A DNA stretch of 64,000 nt from Pelagibacterium limicola (GCF_015694405.1 NZ_JADQDB010000001.1:186001-250000), one strand, 5' to 3'. Shown: positions 31,339-38,565, numbered from the stretch's first letter. Translations and numbers: made by a program. Notes: generated from the letters alone by a model not told the origin.

Positions 31339-33801
31339 CTACATGACGTTCCAGATCTCCTGTGCATATTCACGGATGGTGCGATCCGAGGAAAACCAGG
31401 CCACGCGAGCCGTGTTGCGAATTGCCATCGCGTTCCAATAACTCCGATTGGCCCAGATATGATCCACTCGCCGCTGCGCTTCGTAATAATCGTCGAAATC
31501 CCGGGCGACCATGAACCAGTCGTGATCGTAAAGCCCATCCATCAGATGGCGGTAGCGCCCTCTGTCGTCGGGCGAGAACACCCCGCTGGATATCCCCTCG
31601 ATTGCCTCCCGGAGCAGCTGGGATTGCTCTATGACCTGCCGCGGCGCCCCCCCCTGACTGCGGACATCCTGAACTTCATCGGCGGTGAGTCCGAAAATGA
31701 CGATGTTTTCCGCCCCGACCCGCTCCCGGATTTCCACATTGGCCCCATCCATCGTGCCGATGGTCACCGCGCCGTTGAGCGCAAATTTCATGTTGCCCGT
31801 GCCTGATGCCTCCATCCCCGCAGTTGAAATCTGCTCGGACAGGTCGGCGGCCGGAATGATGGTTTCAGCAAGCGACACGTTGTAATTGGGCAAGAACACG
31901 ATTTTCAAAAGCCCGCGCACTGCCGGATCGTTGTTGATCACCTTGGCGACGTCGTTGATCAGCTTGATGACGAGCTTGGCGTTCCAGTAACTGGGCGCCG
32001 CCTTTCCGGCGAACACCTTTACCCGCGGCACCCAATCGGTTTCGGGATGGGCGCGGATCATGTTGTACTGCGCCACCGCCTCCATGACGTTGAGCAGCTG
32101 CCGCTTGTATTCGTGGATGCGCTTGATATGGACGTCGAACAGCGCATCGGGAGAAACCGGCACGCCTAGCCGTTCCCTGATCAGCGCCGCCAAAGCCTCC
32201 TTGTTCTTGCGCTTGACGCTGGAAAACTGATCCTGGAACCCCTTGTCCTCGGCGTGGGCGTCGAGCTTGATGAGCTGTTCGATATCGTCCTTGAACTCCG
32301 GTCCGATCCGTTCGGCGATGAGCCGTGTCAGTCCAGGATTGCACTGCATCAGCCAGCGCCGCGGCGTGACACCGTTGGTCTTGTTGTTGATGCGCTCGGG
32401 ATAGAGCTTGTGGAGATCGGCAAAGACCGTCTGCTTCATCAATTCGGTATGGAGCGCGGAGACGCCGTTGACCGAATGCGAGCCGACAAAGGCAAGTTGC
32501 CCCATGCGCAGCCGGCGCCCTCCATTTTCATCGATCAGCGAGATCGCAGCGATCTGCCCATCGCCAAGCCCTTTCTCGCGGGCTTCGGCCAGCACCATCG
32601 CGTTGATCGCGTAGGCGATCTGCATCTGACGCGGCAACAAGCGCTCGAGCAGCGCAACCGGCCAGGTTTCCAGCGCCTCGGGCAAAAGCGTATGGTTGGT
32701 ATAGGCGAAGGTCCCCTTGGTCAGCTTCCAGGCCTCGTCCCATGCCAGCCCCTGCACGTCCATGAGAATGCGCATCATTTCGGCAATCGAAATCGCCGGG
32801 TGGGTATCGTTGAGCTGGATCGCCACCTTGTCGGGCAACGAACCGAGATCGCCATATTGCTGGAGGTGCCGCCGCACGATGTCCTGCAACGAGGCCGATG
32901 AAAAGAAGAACTCCTGGCGCAGGCGCAGCTCCTGCCCCGCCGGATTGGAGTCCGCGGGATAAAGGACGCGGGTGATCGCTTCGGCCTTGGCGCTCTCTTC
33001 AAGGGCCCCGATATGGTCCCCCGAGTTGAAGCGGTCGAGCAGGATGGGATCGATCGGCTGCGCGCTCCAGAGCCTCAACGTATTGATCCGTGCGCCGCGC
33101 CAGCCCACGACCGGGGTATCGAACCCGACCGCAAGGAGGTGTTCGGCCGGATGCCAGACCTGCCGCACCGTACCGTCGGGCTGCTGCACCGGCTCGACAT
33201 AACCCCCGAATCCGATCTCATACGCGCTCTCGCGCCGCTCGAACTCCCAGGGGTTGCCGTGCGCAAGCCATGTTTCGGGCAGCTCCACCTGCCAGCCCTC
33301 GCTCATTTCCTGCCGGAACATGCCATTCACGTAACGGATGCCGTAGCCATAGGCCGGAACCTTGATCGTCGACATCGATTCCAGAAAGCACGCCGCCAGG
33401 CGCCCCAGCCCGCCATTCCCCAAGGCCGCATCGGGCTCGCGCTCTATCAGTTCGTCGATCGAAACGTTGAACCCCTCGAGCGCCTCGCGCACCGCATCCG
33501 CCAGCCCGAGATTGGACATCGCATCGCGCATGAGGCGCCCGATGAGGAATTCGAGGCTGAGGTAATAGACGCGTTTCTTCGATGTCCGCCAGGTGTCGCG
33601 GGTGGATTCCATCCACTGGTCGATAACGCGGTCGCGGATGGCGAGAATGGTGGCGGTCAGCCAATCATTGCGGCGCGCGACGATTGGATCCTTGCCGACC
33701 GAATAGGTCAGTTTCTCGAGGATCTCGTTGCGGAGACTTTCAGCGTCGCTGGCGCGGGGGCTGGGGATCGGGGCATCGAAGACAATCGGCTTTTGCGGCA
33801 T
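31339..33801 (-). CDS. glgP: Glycogen/alpha-glucan phosphorylase
   Basis: 820 aa GT35 phosphorylase. Recognisable are ERYYLSLEFLIGR-like YYLSLEFLIGRLM (near 79), EPDAALGNGGLGRLAACFL (near 122) and the PLP-lysine loop EASGTGNMKFALNGA (near 668). It releases glucose-1-phosphate from chain ends. It is the first gene of glgP-glgB-glgC-glgA-pgm-glgX, so synthesis and breakdown enzymes share one transcript. Its 5' side faces the two small-RNA units. Confidence 0.96.
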   Translation of the reverse strand: MPQKPIVFDAPIPSPRASDAESLRNEILEKLTYSVGKDPIVARRNDWLTATILAIRDRVIDQWMESTRDTWRTSKKRVYYLSLEFLIGRLMRDAMSNLGLADAVREALEGFNVSIDELIEREPDAALGNGGLGRLAACFLESMSTIKVPAYGYGIRYVNGMFRQEMSEGWQVELPETWLAHGNPWEFERRESAYEIGFGGYVEPVQQPDGTVRQVWHPAEHLLAVGFDTPVVGWRGARINTLRLWSAQPIDPILLDRFNSGDHIGALEESAKAEAITRVLYPADSNPAGQELRLRQEFFFSSASLQDIVRRHLQQYGDLGSLPDKVAIQLNDTHPAISIAEMMRILMDVQGLAWDEAWKLTKGTFAYTNHTLLPEALETWPVALLERLLPRQMQIAYAINAMVLAEAREKGLGDGQIAAISLIDENGGRRLRMGQLAFVGSHSVNGVSALHTELMKQTVFADLHKLYPERINNKTNGVTPRRWLMQCNPGLTRLIAERIGPEFKDDIEQLIKLDAHAEDKGFQDQFSSVKRKNKEALAALIRERLGVPVSPDALFDVHIKRIHEYKRQLLNVMEAVAQYNMIRAHPETDWVPRVKVFAGKAAPSYWNAKLVIKLINDVAKVINNDPAVRGLLKIVFLPNYNVSLAETIIPAADLSEQISTAGMEASGTGNMKFALNGAVTIGTMDGANVEIRERVGAENIVIFGLTADEVQDVRSQGGAPRQVIEQSQLLREAIEGISSGVFSPDDRGRYRHLMDGLYDHDWFMVARDFDDYYEAQRRVDHIWANRSYWNAMAIRNTARVAWFSSDRTIREYAQEIWNVM

Positions 33802-33902
33802 GGCGCACCCTTGTTTTCATGTCTTTCTCCTCCCCTCACTCGCGGCCAGTCTTGCACGGCGACGAAGCAGATTCCAGCGGCATTTACATGTCCGGAACAA
33901 TG

Positions 33903-33928
33903 GGAACCCAATGCGAGCCCTGCGCGTT
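33903..33928 (+). promoter_or_regulatory. EcfG-type promoter for small RNA 1
   Basis: GGAAC at 33903-33907, a 17-bp spacer, and CGTT at 33925-33928. This is an exact match to the alphaproteobacterial general-stress sigma factor promoter (GGAAC, 16-17 nt, CGTT). It points rightward into a region with no plus-strand gene. Expected transcription start is about 33934-33936. Confidence 0.75.
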
Positions 33929-33934
33929 ATGGGT

Positions 33935-34018
33935 CCAGTGATGGAGGTCCCCCTACCTTCATTACGCCCAAGCCCTAACCTCTGGAGGATTGCTGCCCGG
34001 CAATCCTCCAAATTTTTT
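33935..34018 (+). ncRNA. Putative stress-induced small RNA 1 with C-rich loop
   Basis: An orphan unit of about 84 nt between two minus-strand genes. It begins at an exact EcfG promoter and ends at an intrinsic terminator. Near its 5' end an 11-bp stem GTGATGGAGGT / ACCTTCATTAC (33938-33948 with 33955-33965, two G-T pairs) presents the loop CCCCCT, complementary to the G-rich core of Shine-Dalgarno sites. The terminator is GGAGGATTGC / GCAATCCTCC at 33984-34009 followed by six T. This layout matches that of anti-Shine-Dalgarno small RNAs of alphaproteobacteria, among them EcfG-dependent GsrN of Caulobacter. No coding frame with a ribosome site lies in it. The ends are inferred. Confidence 0.68.
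33984..34018 (+). terminator. Intrinsic terminator of small RNA 1
   Basis: Perfect ten-base stem GGAGGATTGC (33984-33993) / GCAATCCTCC (34000-34009), loop TGCCCG, then AAA and six T (34013-34018). The T tract is on the plus strand only, fixing the direction of transcription away from glgP. Confidence 0.9.
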
Positions 34019-34027
34019 CGAACCGCC

Positions 34028-34052
34028 GGAACCAATCCCCCGGCTGCGCATT
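34028..34052 (+). promoter_or_regulatory. EcfG-like promoter for small RNA 2
   Basis: GGAAC at 34028-34032, a 16-bp spacer and CATT at 34049-34052, one base off the CGTT consensus. It begins ten bases after the terminator of small RNA 1, the place where a promoter for the next unit would be expected. Confidence 0.55.
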
Positions 34053-34058
34053 AAATCG

Positions 34059-34132
34059 GATATGCGAGGTGTTTCCCCCAACGCCTTGCACCCAGAAAGG
34101 CCGGTATGCTCACGCAACCGGTCTTTCTTTTT
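34059..34132 (+). ncRNA. Putative small RNA 2, paralogue of small RNA 1
   Basis: About 74 nt with the same build as its neighbour. An 11-bp stem TGCGAGGTGTT / AACGCCTTGCA (34063-34073 with 34080-34090, two G-T pairs) shows the six-base loop TCCCCC. A terminator hairpin follows, AAAGGCCGGT / ACCGGTCTTT (34096-34105 with 34117-34126), then C and five T. Stem length, loop size and the two wobble pairs agree with small RNA 1, while the primary sequence differs. This supports a duplicated, structurally conserved pair. It ends 39 bp before the 3' end of the convergent kinase gene. Confidence 0.62.
34096..34132 (+). terminator. Intrinsic terminator of small RNA 2
   Basis: Stem AAAGGCCGGT / ACCGGTCTTT with one G-T pair, loop of 11 (ATGCTCACGCA), then CTTTTT at 34127-34132. 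The A-rich 5' arm means it could also terminate leftward transcription of the kinase gene ending at 34171. Confidence 0.82.
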
Positions 34133-34170
34133 ACGCCGCACACTGCGCCGACGAGATTATTGCCGGGAGA

Positions 34171-35193
34171 TCACCCGATATGGGCAGACCCTATCGACAG
34201 CCGATAGGAAATATCGTTGCCGCCATCATATATCGAACCGGTCCCATCTACCGCGATCGGTACGACGCTTTCGAGAAAGCGTTTCGAAAGCCCATTGAAG
34301 GATGCGTTTTGGGCGGCAGCCTTCGCCTTCCATTCGAGGATCACAGTCTCGCTGGAGTCGTCGTTGGCGGCTTCTCCGATCGAGATCGCGATAGGTCCGC
34401 TCCGCCACGCGCCGGTGCGTGACGCATGGGCGGCCAGTTCATGAATGGCCAACCCTACATAGATGGCCGCTGAGGGCGAAATCACGCGATCCCGTCCCGA
34501 GATACGGACGGCGACCGGTACCTCGCTGCGAAACAGCGCGACCTGCTTGATGACCAGATCGTTGAGCGAAGCACCTTGCCAATCCCGGTCGGTCACGAGG
34601 TCCTGCGCTCGCGCTATGGCTTGCAGGCGACCCGAAAAATCCCCGATGAAACCGCCGATCGACGTCGAATTCCGCGCCGTTTGCGTGGCGAGGCTCAAAA
34701 TGATCGCCAGGAGATTCTTGGACCGATGACTGACCTCGCGCAAGAGATTGCGCAGTTGCACCTCGTGGCGCTTCTGCTCGGTCACCTCGAGCATGGTGGT
34801 AAACACACCCTGAACACCGTTGCTTTCGTTGATATCGGGATCGATCCAGGTATCGAACCAGCGCACCTCCTCCTCGAGGGTTATCGGCACCTCGAACCGC
34901 TGCGGTACGCCCGTCTCGATGGCCGATAGCTTGGCATCGACCAACCGCTGGGCGGCGAGCGGAGGCAGGAAGTCGCCGTCCAGACGGCCCAGCACCTGCT
35001 CTTCCGCGATACCGTCGGGGAGGTTCTCAGCCCACCGGAAAATCAAATCCTGCGTCTGGTAGAAGACTGAGATCGGGGTTCGGTCTAGGGCTTTGAGCAA
35101 AAAGTCGAACCGGCGCGAGCGGTCCGGTCCGCTCCCGCCGGGATTATTTTTGCCGTTGGGGCCAAAATTATCAGTTTCGGTGTTCACACGCAT
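34171..35193 (-). CDS. PAS-HWE histidine-kinase-like protein, PhyP/RsiC-type
   Basis: 340 aa, soluble. A PAS domain covers residues about 30-135 (FDFLLKALDRTPISVFYQTQ...VTEQKRHE). A HisKA_2/HWE H-box follows, LREVSHRSKNLLAIILSLA (His near 152). The ATP-binding part is degenerate: the N-box reads IHELAAHASRTGAW, where family members have HELATNAAKYGA, so the Mg-binding Asn is His. The GFG glycine loop near 300 is also lost (NGLSKRFLE). In other alphaproteobacteria a divergent HWE protein next to phyR (PhyP, RsiC) acts as PhyR phosphatase, and the same is inferred here. Confidence 0.82.
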   Translation of the reverse strand: MRVNTETDNFGPNGKNNPGGSGPDRSRRFDFLLKALDRTPISVFYQTQDLIFRWAENLPDGIAEEQVLGRLDGDFLPPLAAQRLVDAKLSAIETGVPQRFEVPITLEEEVRWFDTWIDPDINESNGVQGVFTTMLEVTEQKRHEVQLRNLLREVSHRSKNLLAIILSLATQTARNSTSIGGFIGDFSGRLQAIARAQDLVTDRDWQGASLNDLVIKQVALFRSEVPVAVRISGRDRVISPSAAIYVGLAIHELAAHASRTGAWRSGPIAISIGEAANDDSSETVILEWKAKAAAQNASFNGLSKRFLESVVPIAVDGTGSIYDGGNDISYRLSIGSAHIG

Positions 35194-35243
35194 TCAGCAT
35201 CGGTCGCAGCGCCCGGGTGGTACCGTTCCGACTGCTCCCTTCG

Positions 35244-35408
35244 TTACGCACGCCGCCCCAGACCGAAGATCAGCCCGATGACCATGGCGATGAGGAAGAT
35301 GAAGAAAAGAACCTGTGCGATCGAGGTCGCGGCGCCTGCAATTCCGGTGAACCCCAGAACACCTGCAATAATCGCGATGACCAGAAAAGTCAGAGCCCAT
35401 CCAAGCAT
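35244..35408 (-). CDS. DUF1328 small membrane protein
   Basis: 54 aa with two hydrophobic helices ([20 protein letters not shown] and [17 protein letters not shown]), the standard size and layout of DUF1328/YtjA proteins. Function is unknown. ATG 35408 follows AGGAG at eight bases. An exact EcfG promoter lies 40 bp upstream, so it should be stress-induced. It sits between phyR and the kinase gene on the same strand. Confidence 0.85.
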   Translation of the reverse strand: MLGWALTFLVIAIIAGVLGFTGIAGAATSIAQVLFFIFLIAMVIGLIFGLGRRA

Positions 35409-35447
35409 GACGTGTACTCCTGTATTGCTTGAGGAATTCGCCATGAA

Positions 35448-35473
35448 AACGTTCAACACCGCGCGACAGTTCC
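35448..35473 (-). promoter_or_regulatory. EcfG-type promoter of the DUF1328 gene
   Basis: Read on the minus strand: GGAAC (35473-35469), 17-bp spacer, CGTT (35451-35448). Exact consensus match. The expected transcription start is near 35441, giving a leader of about 33 nt. Confidence 0.78.
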
Positions 35474-35501
35474 GCCGCGCGGTGCAACTGAAGCAAACCG
35501 G

Positions 35502-36299
35502 CTAGGCCGCTTGTTCCATTTGTTCCGAAAAGAACAGCACCTGGCTTACCAGAGCCTTGACCATGTCTGGCTGGAACGGCTTGGTAACGAGGAAGGCCGG
35601 TTCCGGCCGCTCTCCGGTCAACAGGCGTTCGGGGAAAGCGGTAATGAAGATCACCGGCACGCTGACCGAACGCAGAATGTCATTGACCGCATCGATCCCC
35701 GAGCTGCCGTCTGCCAGCTGGATATCGGCGAGGACGAGTCCCGGACGTCTTTCGTTGAAGAGTTTGATGGCTTCGCTATGCGTGCGCGCGATCCCGGTCA
35801 CGGTATGGCCGAGCGACTCGACCATGCTCTCAATGTCCATCGCGATCAGCGGCTCGTCCTCGATGATGAGCACGCTCGTGGCGACCTGACGCGCCATCTC
35901 CAGTGCAGCCTCGTCGAGTAGCCGGGAGTATTCGTCATCCGATACACCCAGAATATATGCGGCATCGGGGCTGGAAAAGCGCTCTACAGCCAAAAGCAGG
36001 AAAGCCTGCCGGGGTAGCGGCGCGATGGCCGTCAGGCTCCGCCTTGCCTGCGTTTCCCACCGGTCGTCGGTGGGCGGCAGTTCGTGAAGGTTGATGTCGA
36101 CGGATTTCCAGAGCTGGCAGAATACGCGATAGAGCCCAACTTTCGCCTCAACTTCTGTGGGGAAGATGGACCTGTCCGAAATCAGGGCCTCAAGGGCGGC
36201 CGAAACATAAGCGTCGCCACTCGATTGGCTGCCGGTCAAAGAACGCGCAAACCGCCGCAGATAGGGAATATGCGGCGCGATCAACTCGGCAAGATTCAT
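35502..36299 (-). CDS. phyR: Anti-anti-sigma response regulator PhyR
   Basis: 265 aa. The N-terminal half is an ECF-sigma-like decoy (IAPHIPYLRRFARSLTGSQ at 7-25, then LPRQAFLLLAVERFSSPDAA near 95). The C-terminal half is a receiver domain with IIEDEPLIAMDIE (near 145), phospho-acceptor Asp in LADIQLADG (near 191) and the Lys in VTKPFQP (near 239). On phosphorylation the sigma-like part captures NepR and frees EcfG. Divergent from nepR-ecfG with its own EcfG promoter, giving positive feedback. Confidence 0.96.
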   Translation of the reverse strand: MNLAELIAPHIPYLRRFARSLTGSQSSGDAYVSAALEALISDRSIFPTEVEAKVGLYRVFCQLWKSVDINLHELPPTDDRWETQARRSLTAIAPLPRQAFLLLAVERFSSPDAAYILGVSDDEYSRLLDEAALEMARQVATSVLIIEDEPLIAMDIESMVESLGHTVTGIARTHSEAIKLFNERRPGLVLADIQLADGSSGIDAVNDILRSVSVPVIFITAFPERLLTGERPEPAFLVTKPFQPDMVKALVSQVLFFSEQMEQAA

Positions 36300-36360
36300 G
36301 AAAATGCTCCCTCGTACTTATACCATCCGCCCAATGCATGGCTGAGCGCGAACAGCCATT

Positions 36361-36385
36361 AACGTTTTTGATATCGGAAAGTTCC
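36361..36385 (-). promoter_or_regulatory. EcfG-type promoter of phyR
   Basis: On the minus strand: GGAAC (36385-36381), 16-bp spacer, CGTT (36364-36361). Exact match. The expected start is near 36354, about 55 nt before the phyR ATG. It lies back to back with the nepR promoter, 10 bp apart. Confidence 0.85.
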
Positions 36386-36395
36386 GAAAACCGAT

Positions 36396-36420
36396 GGAAC
36401 TTTTTTTTCTGGCTCGCGTT
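36396..36420 (+). promoter_or_regulatory. EcfG-type promoter of nepR-ecfG
   Basis: GGAAC at 36396-36400, a 16-bp spacer starting with eight T, and CGTT at 36417-36420. Exact match to the EcfG consensus, so the sigma factor operon is autoregulated, as is usual for this locus. Transcription should start near 36427. Confidence 0.87.
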
Positions 36421-36458
36421 GCTTCGTCAGACTATGACCTGCCTTCACGGGGGAATAA

Positions 36459-36665
36459 GTGACACAAATGACTAGTAGCAGGAAGCCGCCGGCCGATTCA
36501 GTGGGCGATCCCACAAAGCCGGAGCCGCGCATGAGCGACGAATCGCAAGCTTTTATTGGACTTAAGCTTCGCGAGCTCTACGACAATGTCGTCTCGGAGC
36601 CAGTGCCGGATCGTCTCCTTGAGCTACTGAACAAGCTCGGGGCCAAAGACGACAAAGCCGGTTGA
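36459..36665 (+). CDS. nepR: Anti-sigma factor NepR
   Basis: 68 aa. The NepR signature IGLKLRELYDNVVSEPVPDR fills residues about 33-52, flanked by disordered tails as in known NepR proteins. It binds EcfG in unstressed cells and is sequestered by phosphorylated PhyR. A GTG start at 36459 follows GGGGG at six bases; an ATG three codons later is an alternative. Ten bases separate it from the ecfG ATG. Confidence 0.93.
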   Translation: MTQMTSSRKPPADSVGDPTKPEPRMSDESQAFIGLKLRELYDNVVSEPVPDRLLELLNKLGAKDDKAG

Positions 36666-36675
36666 GGGGGTGACT

Positions 36676-37227
36676 ATGTCTTACGACTTTCGCTCCGAAC
36701 TCCTCGCAGTCATCCCCAATTTGCGCGCTTTCGCCATGTCGCTCGTCGGCTCGGCCGATCGGGCCGACGACCTCGTGCAGGAAACGCTGGTTCGCGCCTG
36801 GGACAAACGGGATTCGTTTACACCGGGCACCAATCTCAAGGGTTGGCTTTTCACCATCCTTCGCAACGAGTTTTACAGCCAGATGCGCAAGCGCAAGCGC
36901 GAAGTTGCTGATCCGGAAGGGCTTATGGCGGCTCGGCTTTCCACCCATCCCGAGCAGGTGGGCAAGCTCGACATGGAAGATTTCAAGGCCGCCATCGACA
37001 CGCTTCCCGATGACCAGCGCGAAGCACTGATCCTCGTGGGCGCCTCGGGCTTTTCTTACGAGGAAGCTGCCGAAATCTGCGGCTGCGCCATCGGGACGAT
37101 CAAAAGTCGCGTCTCCCGCGCACGCGCGCAGCTTGCCGTGGTGCTCAAGCTGGAAGGCGATGGGGAGTACGGTCCCGACGCCGTCGCGGTTGGCGTGATG
37201 AACCTCAATTCTCCCAGTGCCGCCTGA
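36676..37227 (+). CDS. ecfG: General stress sigma factor EcfG
   Basis: 183 aa ECF15-type sigma factor. Region 2 is RAFAMSLVGSADRADDLVQE with TLVRAWDKRDSF, and NLKGWLFTILRNEFYSQ follows. Region 4 is LPDDQREALILVGASGFSYE and EAAEICGCAIGTIKSRVSRA. It directs RNA polymerase to GGAAC-N16/17-CGTT promoters, several of which lie in this window. ATG 36676 follows GAGGGGG; an in-frame GTG at 36670 is the longer option. Confidence 0.95.
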   Translation: MSYDFRSELLAVIPNLRAFAMSLVGSADRADDLVQETLVRAWDKRDSFTPGTNLKGWLFTILRNEFYSQMRKRKREVADPEGLMAARLSTHPEQVGKLDMEDFKAAIDTLPDDQREALILVGASGFSYEEAAEICGCAIGTIKSRVSRARAQLAVVLKLEGDGEYGPDAVAVGVMNLNSPSAA

Positions 37228-37262
37228 AATCTTTAAAAAAGGTGAGGTTCTGACGCCACGCC

Positions 37263-37287
37263 GGAACCTCACCGTTTTCTGGCCGTT
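37263..37287 (+). promoter_or_regulatory. EcfG-type promoter of the DUF883 gene
   Basis: GGAAC at 37263-37267, 16-bp spacer, CGTT at 37284-37287: exact consensus. It lies 40 bp before the ATG at 37328 and just after ecfG, so the two-gene unit downstream can be induced separately from ecfG. Confidence 0.8.
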
Positions 37288-37327
37288 CTACCCCAGATCA
37301 CAACCTAAAGTTCAGGGAGAACCAGGA

Positions 37328-37675
37328 ATGGCCCGTGCCGCAAGCTCGTCAAGCACGCCCCGTTCGTCGAACGGCAACGTAAAAGACCCCGCCAAGGATC
37401 TCGATGCCGAGATTGCCGCCCTGCGGGAAGACATCTCCGCCATCACCGCCACGCTCGGCGATATCGCCCGCTACCGCACCAGCGAAGCCAAATCCGAAAT
37501 GCAACGCGCCGGACGCAAGGTAATCGCCAAGGGCGAAGAAGCGGTCGAGACGGCCCAACAAAATTTCGAATACGCCGAGGACGAGATCAAGACGATGATC
37601 CGCGAAAAGCCGATCGCTTCGGTGCTGGTCGCGGCAGGTGTCGGTTACGTGCTCTCGAAAATCCTGCGGGTCTAG
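37328..37675 (+). CDS. DUF883-family membrane-anchored protein
   Basis: 115 aa. A long amphipathic helix (residues 20-85, DLDAEIAALREDISAITATL onward) leads to a C-terminal hydrophobic segment, IASVLVAAGVGYVLSKIL. This is the layout of the DUF883/ElaB/YqjD family, C-tail-anchored inner-membrane proteins induced in stationary phase in E. coli, where they can bind ribosomes. Start follows AGGGAGAACCAGGA. Exact EcfG promoter upstream. Confidence 0.85.
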   Translation: MARAASSSSTPRSSNGNVKDPAKDLDAEIAALREDISAITATLGDIARYRTSEAKSEMQRAGRKVIAKGEEAVETAQQNFEYAEDEIKTMIREKPIASVLVAAGVGYVLSKILRV

Positions 37676-37678
37676 CTC

Positions 37679-38110
37679 ATGGCGCTTCCCGCCCCGATTT
37701 CGACGCTGACCTATCAGGCAGGCCGCGTCGTGCGGTCCGCTGGGCGAACGGCCGCCGTTTATGCGGCCCTTGTCGTCCTGGGACTAACCGGTGCAGGCTT
37801 TCTCGTGGCGGCAGCCTTTATCTGGCTGGCCGCCACGACCAATCCCCTTATCGCTTCATTGATCATGGCCGCCGTGTTTCTCGCCGCGGCGGCCATTCTT
37901 TGGGCCATCGTCGCGGCTCGCAAGGACCGGATCAAGCAGGAACGCCGCGTCAGCACGGCCAACACCGCCCTGATCGCGTCGAGCCTCACCCTCGCCGACG
38001 TCGGGCTGCGTATCGTTTCCCGGATGAAAGGGCCAATGTTCTGGCCAGCGGCAGCGACCCTGTTTGGTGCCTGGTATCTTACCCGGCACAAAAATCGCGA
38101 CGACGACTGA
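37679..38110 (+). CDS. Phage_holin_3_6/DUF1469-like membrane protein
   Basis: 143 aa. Two strong hydrophobic helices (AAVYAALVVLGLTGAGFLVA and LIASLIMAAVFLAAAAILWA) and a weaker third near 120. The pattern is that of the Phage_holin_3_6 family (YqjE in E. coli), which accompanies DUF883/YqjD genes; despite the name it is not evidence for prophage. The ATG is three bases after the DUF883 stop, so they are co-transcribed, and a terminator follows. Confidence 0.8.
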   Translation: MALPAPISTLTYQAGRVVRSAGRTAAVYAALVVLGLTGAGFLVAAAFIWLAATTNPLIASLIMAAVFLAAAAILWAIVAARKDRIKQERRVSTANTALIASSLTLADVGLRIVSRMKGPMFWPAAATLFGAWYLTRHKNRDDD

Positions 38111-38138
38111 TCCGTCTCTCTATCGTTTCCCAAGGATA

Positions 38139-38195
38139 CCGAAGTCCGCGCTCAAGGTCCGTTTGATCGGGACTTGCGCGGCGGACTTCGGTTTT
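38139..38195 (+). terminator. Terminator after the DUF883-holin unit
   Basis: An outer stem CCGAAGTCCGC (38139-38149) / GCGGACTTCGG (38181-38191) is perfect over 11 bp and followed by TTTT. A weaker inner stem (CAAGGTCC / GGGACTTG) may extend it. It ends transcription from the EcfG promoter at 37263. Confidence 0.85.
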
Positions 38196-38286
38196 CCTCT
38201 ATGGGGGGACAGGCGCTGGAGCAAGGCCGGGAATTATTCTCCCGATTGCCTAATTCGAGATCGCGGCCTCTGCCTAGGCTCGCGCC

Positions 38287-38511
38287 TCACCTCTCGTTGG
38301 CGAGGGAATTGAGCTTGAGCAGTTTTTCCAGCTCGAGGTCGGCATCCCGCAACACGCCCTTGTGCTCGGGAGCGGCGTGGTGATCCTTGTAGCTTTTCAG
38401 CAGTTCGATCTTGCGCGCGTTGGAGAGCATCGGATCCGCAGCGATATCGCTCGGCTTGCGCGTGACCGCACCGCTATCGAAATAGGTAGAGATATTCTTG
38501 TTGTCGGCCAT
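38287..38511 (-). CDS. Hypothetical 74-aa stress-associated protein
   Basis: 74 aa, hydrophilic, mostly helical: DNKNISTYFDSGAVTRKPSD, then AADPMLSNARKIELLKSYKD and LRDADLELEKLLKL. No transmembrane segment, no recognised domain. The short NARKIELLKSY block suggests a soluble regulatory or structural helix pair. An exact EcfG promoter 29 bp upstream makes it a likely general-stress protein. It faces the terminator of the DUF883 unit. Confidence 0.75.
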   Translation of the reverse strand: MADNKNISTYFDSGAVTRKPSDIAADPMLSNARKIELLKSYKDHHAAPEHKGVLRDADLELEKLLKLNSLANER

Positions 38512-38539
38512 GGCGGAATCCTCGCTGTTACCTCTGACA

Positions 38540-38565
38540 AACGTGAGATGCGCGGCGCGGGTTCC
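38540..38565 (-). promoter_or_regulatory. EcfG-type promoter of the 74-aa gene
   Basis: On the minus strand: GGAAC (38565-38561), 17-bp spacer, CGTT (38543-38540). Exact match. The expected start near 38533 gives a 22-nt leader. Confidence 0.78.

Noticed and set aside
33894-33898. A GGAAC just upstream of the small-RNA promoter
   Set aside because: It is 26 bp from the CGTT, too far; the GGAAC at 33903 has the right spacing.
35204-35229. EcfG-like site upstream of the HWE kinase
   Set aside because: GGAAC is present on the minus strand but the nearest -10 candidate is CGAC at 18 bp, off in both sequence and spacing.
35443-35505. 20-codon plus-strand frame ([20 protein letters not shown]) with GAGGA upstream
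   Set aside because: It lies over the EcfG promoter of the opposite-strand DUF1328 gene and its end overlaps phyR; no promoter and no conservation evidence, so chance is as likely as a microprotein.
37679-38110. Holin-like protein as a sign of prophage
   Set aside because: The family is YqjE-like and co-transcribed with a DUF883 gene under a stress promoter; no other phage genes are present.
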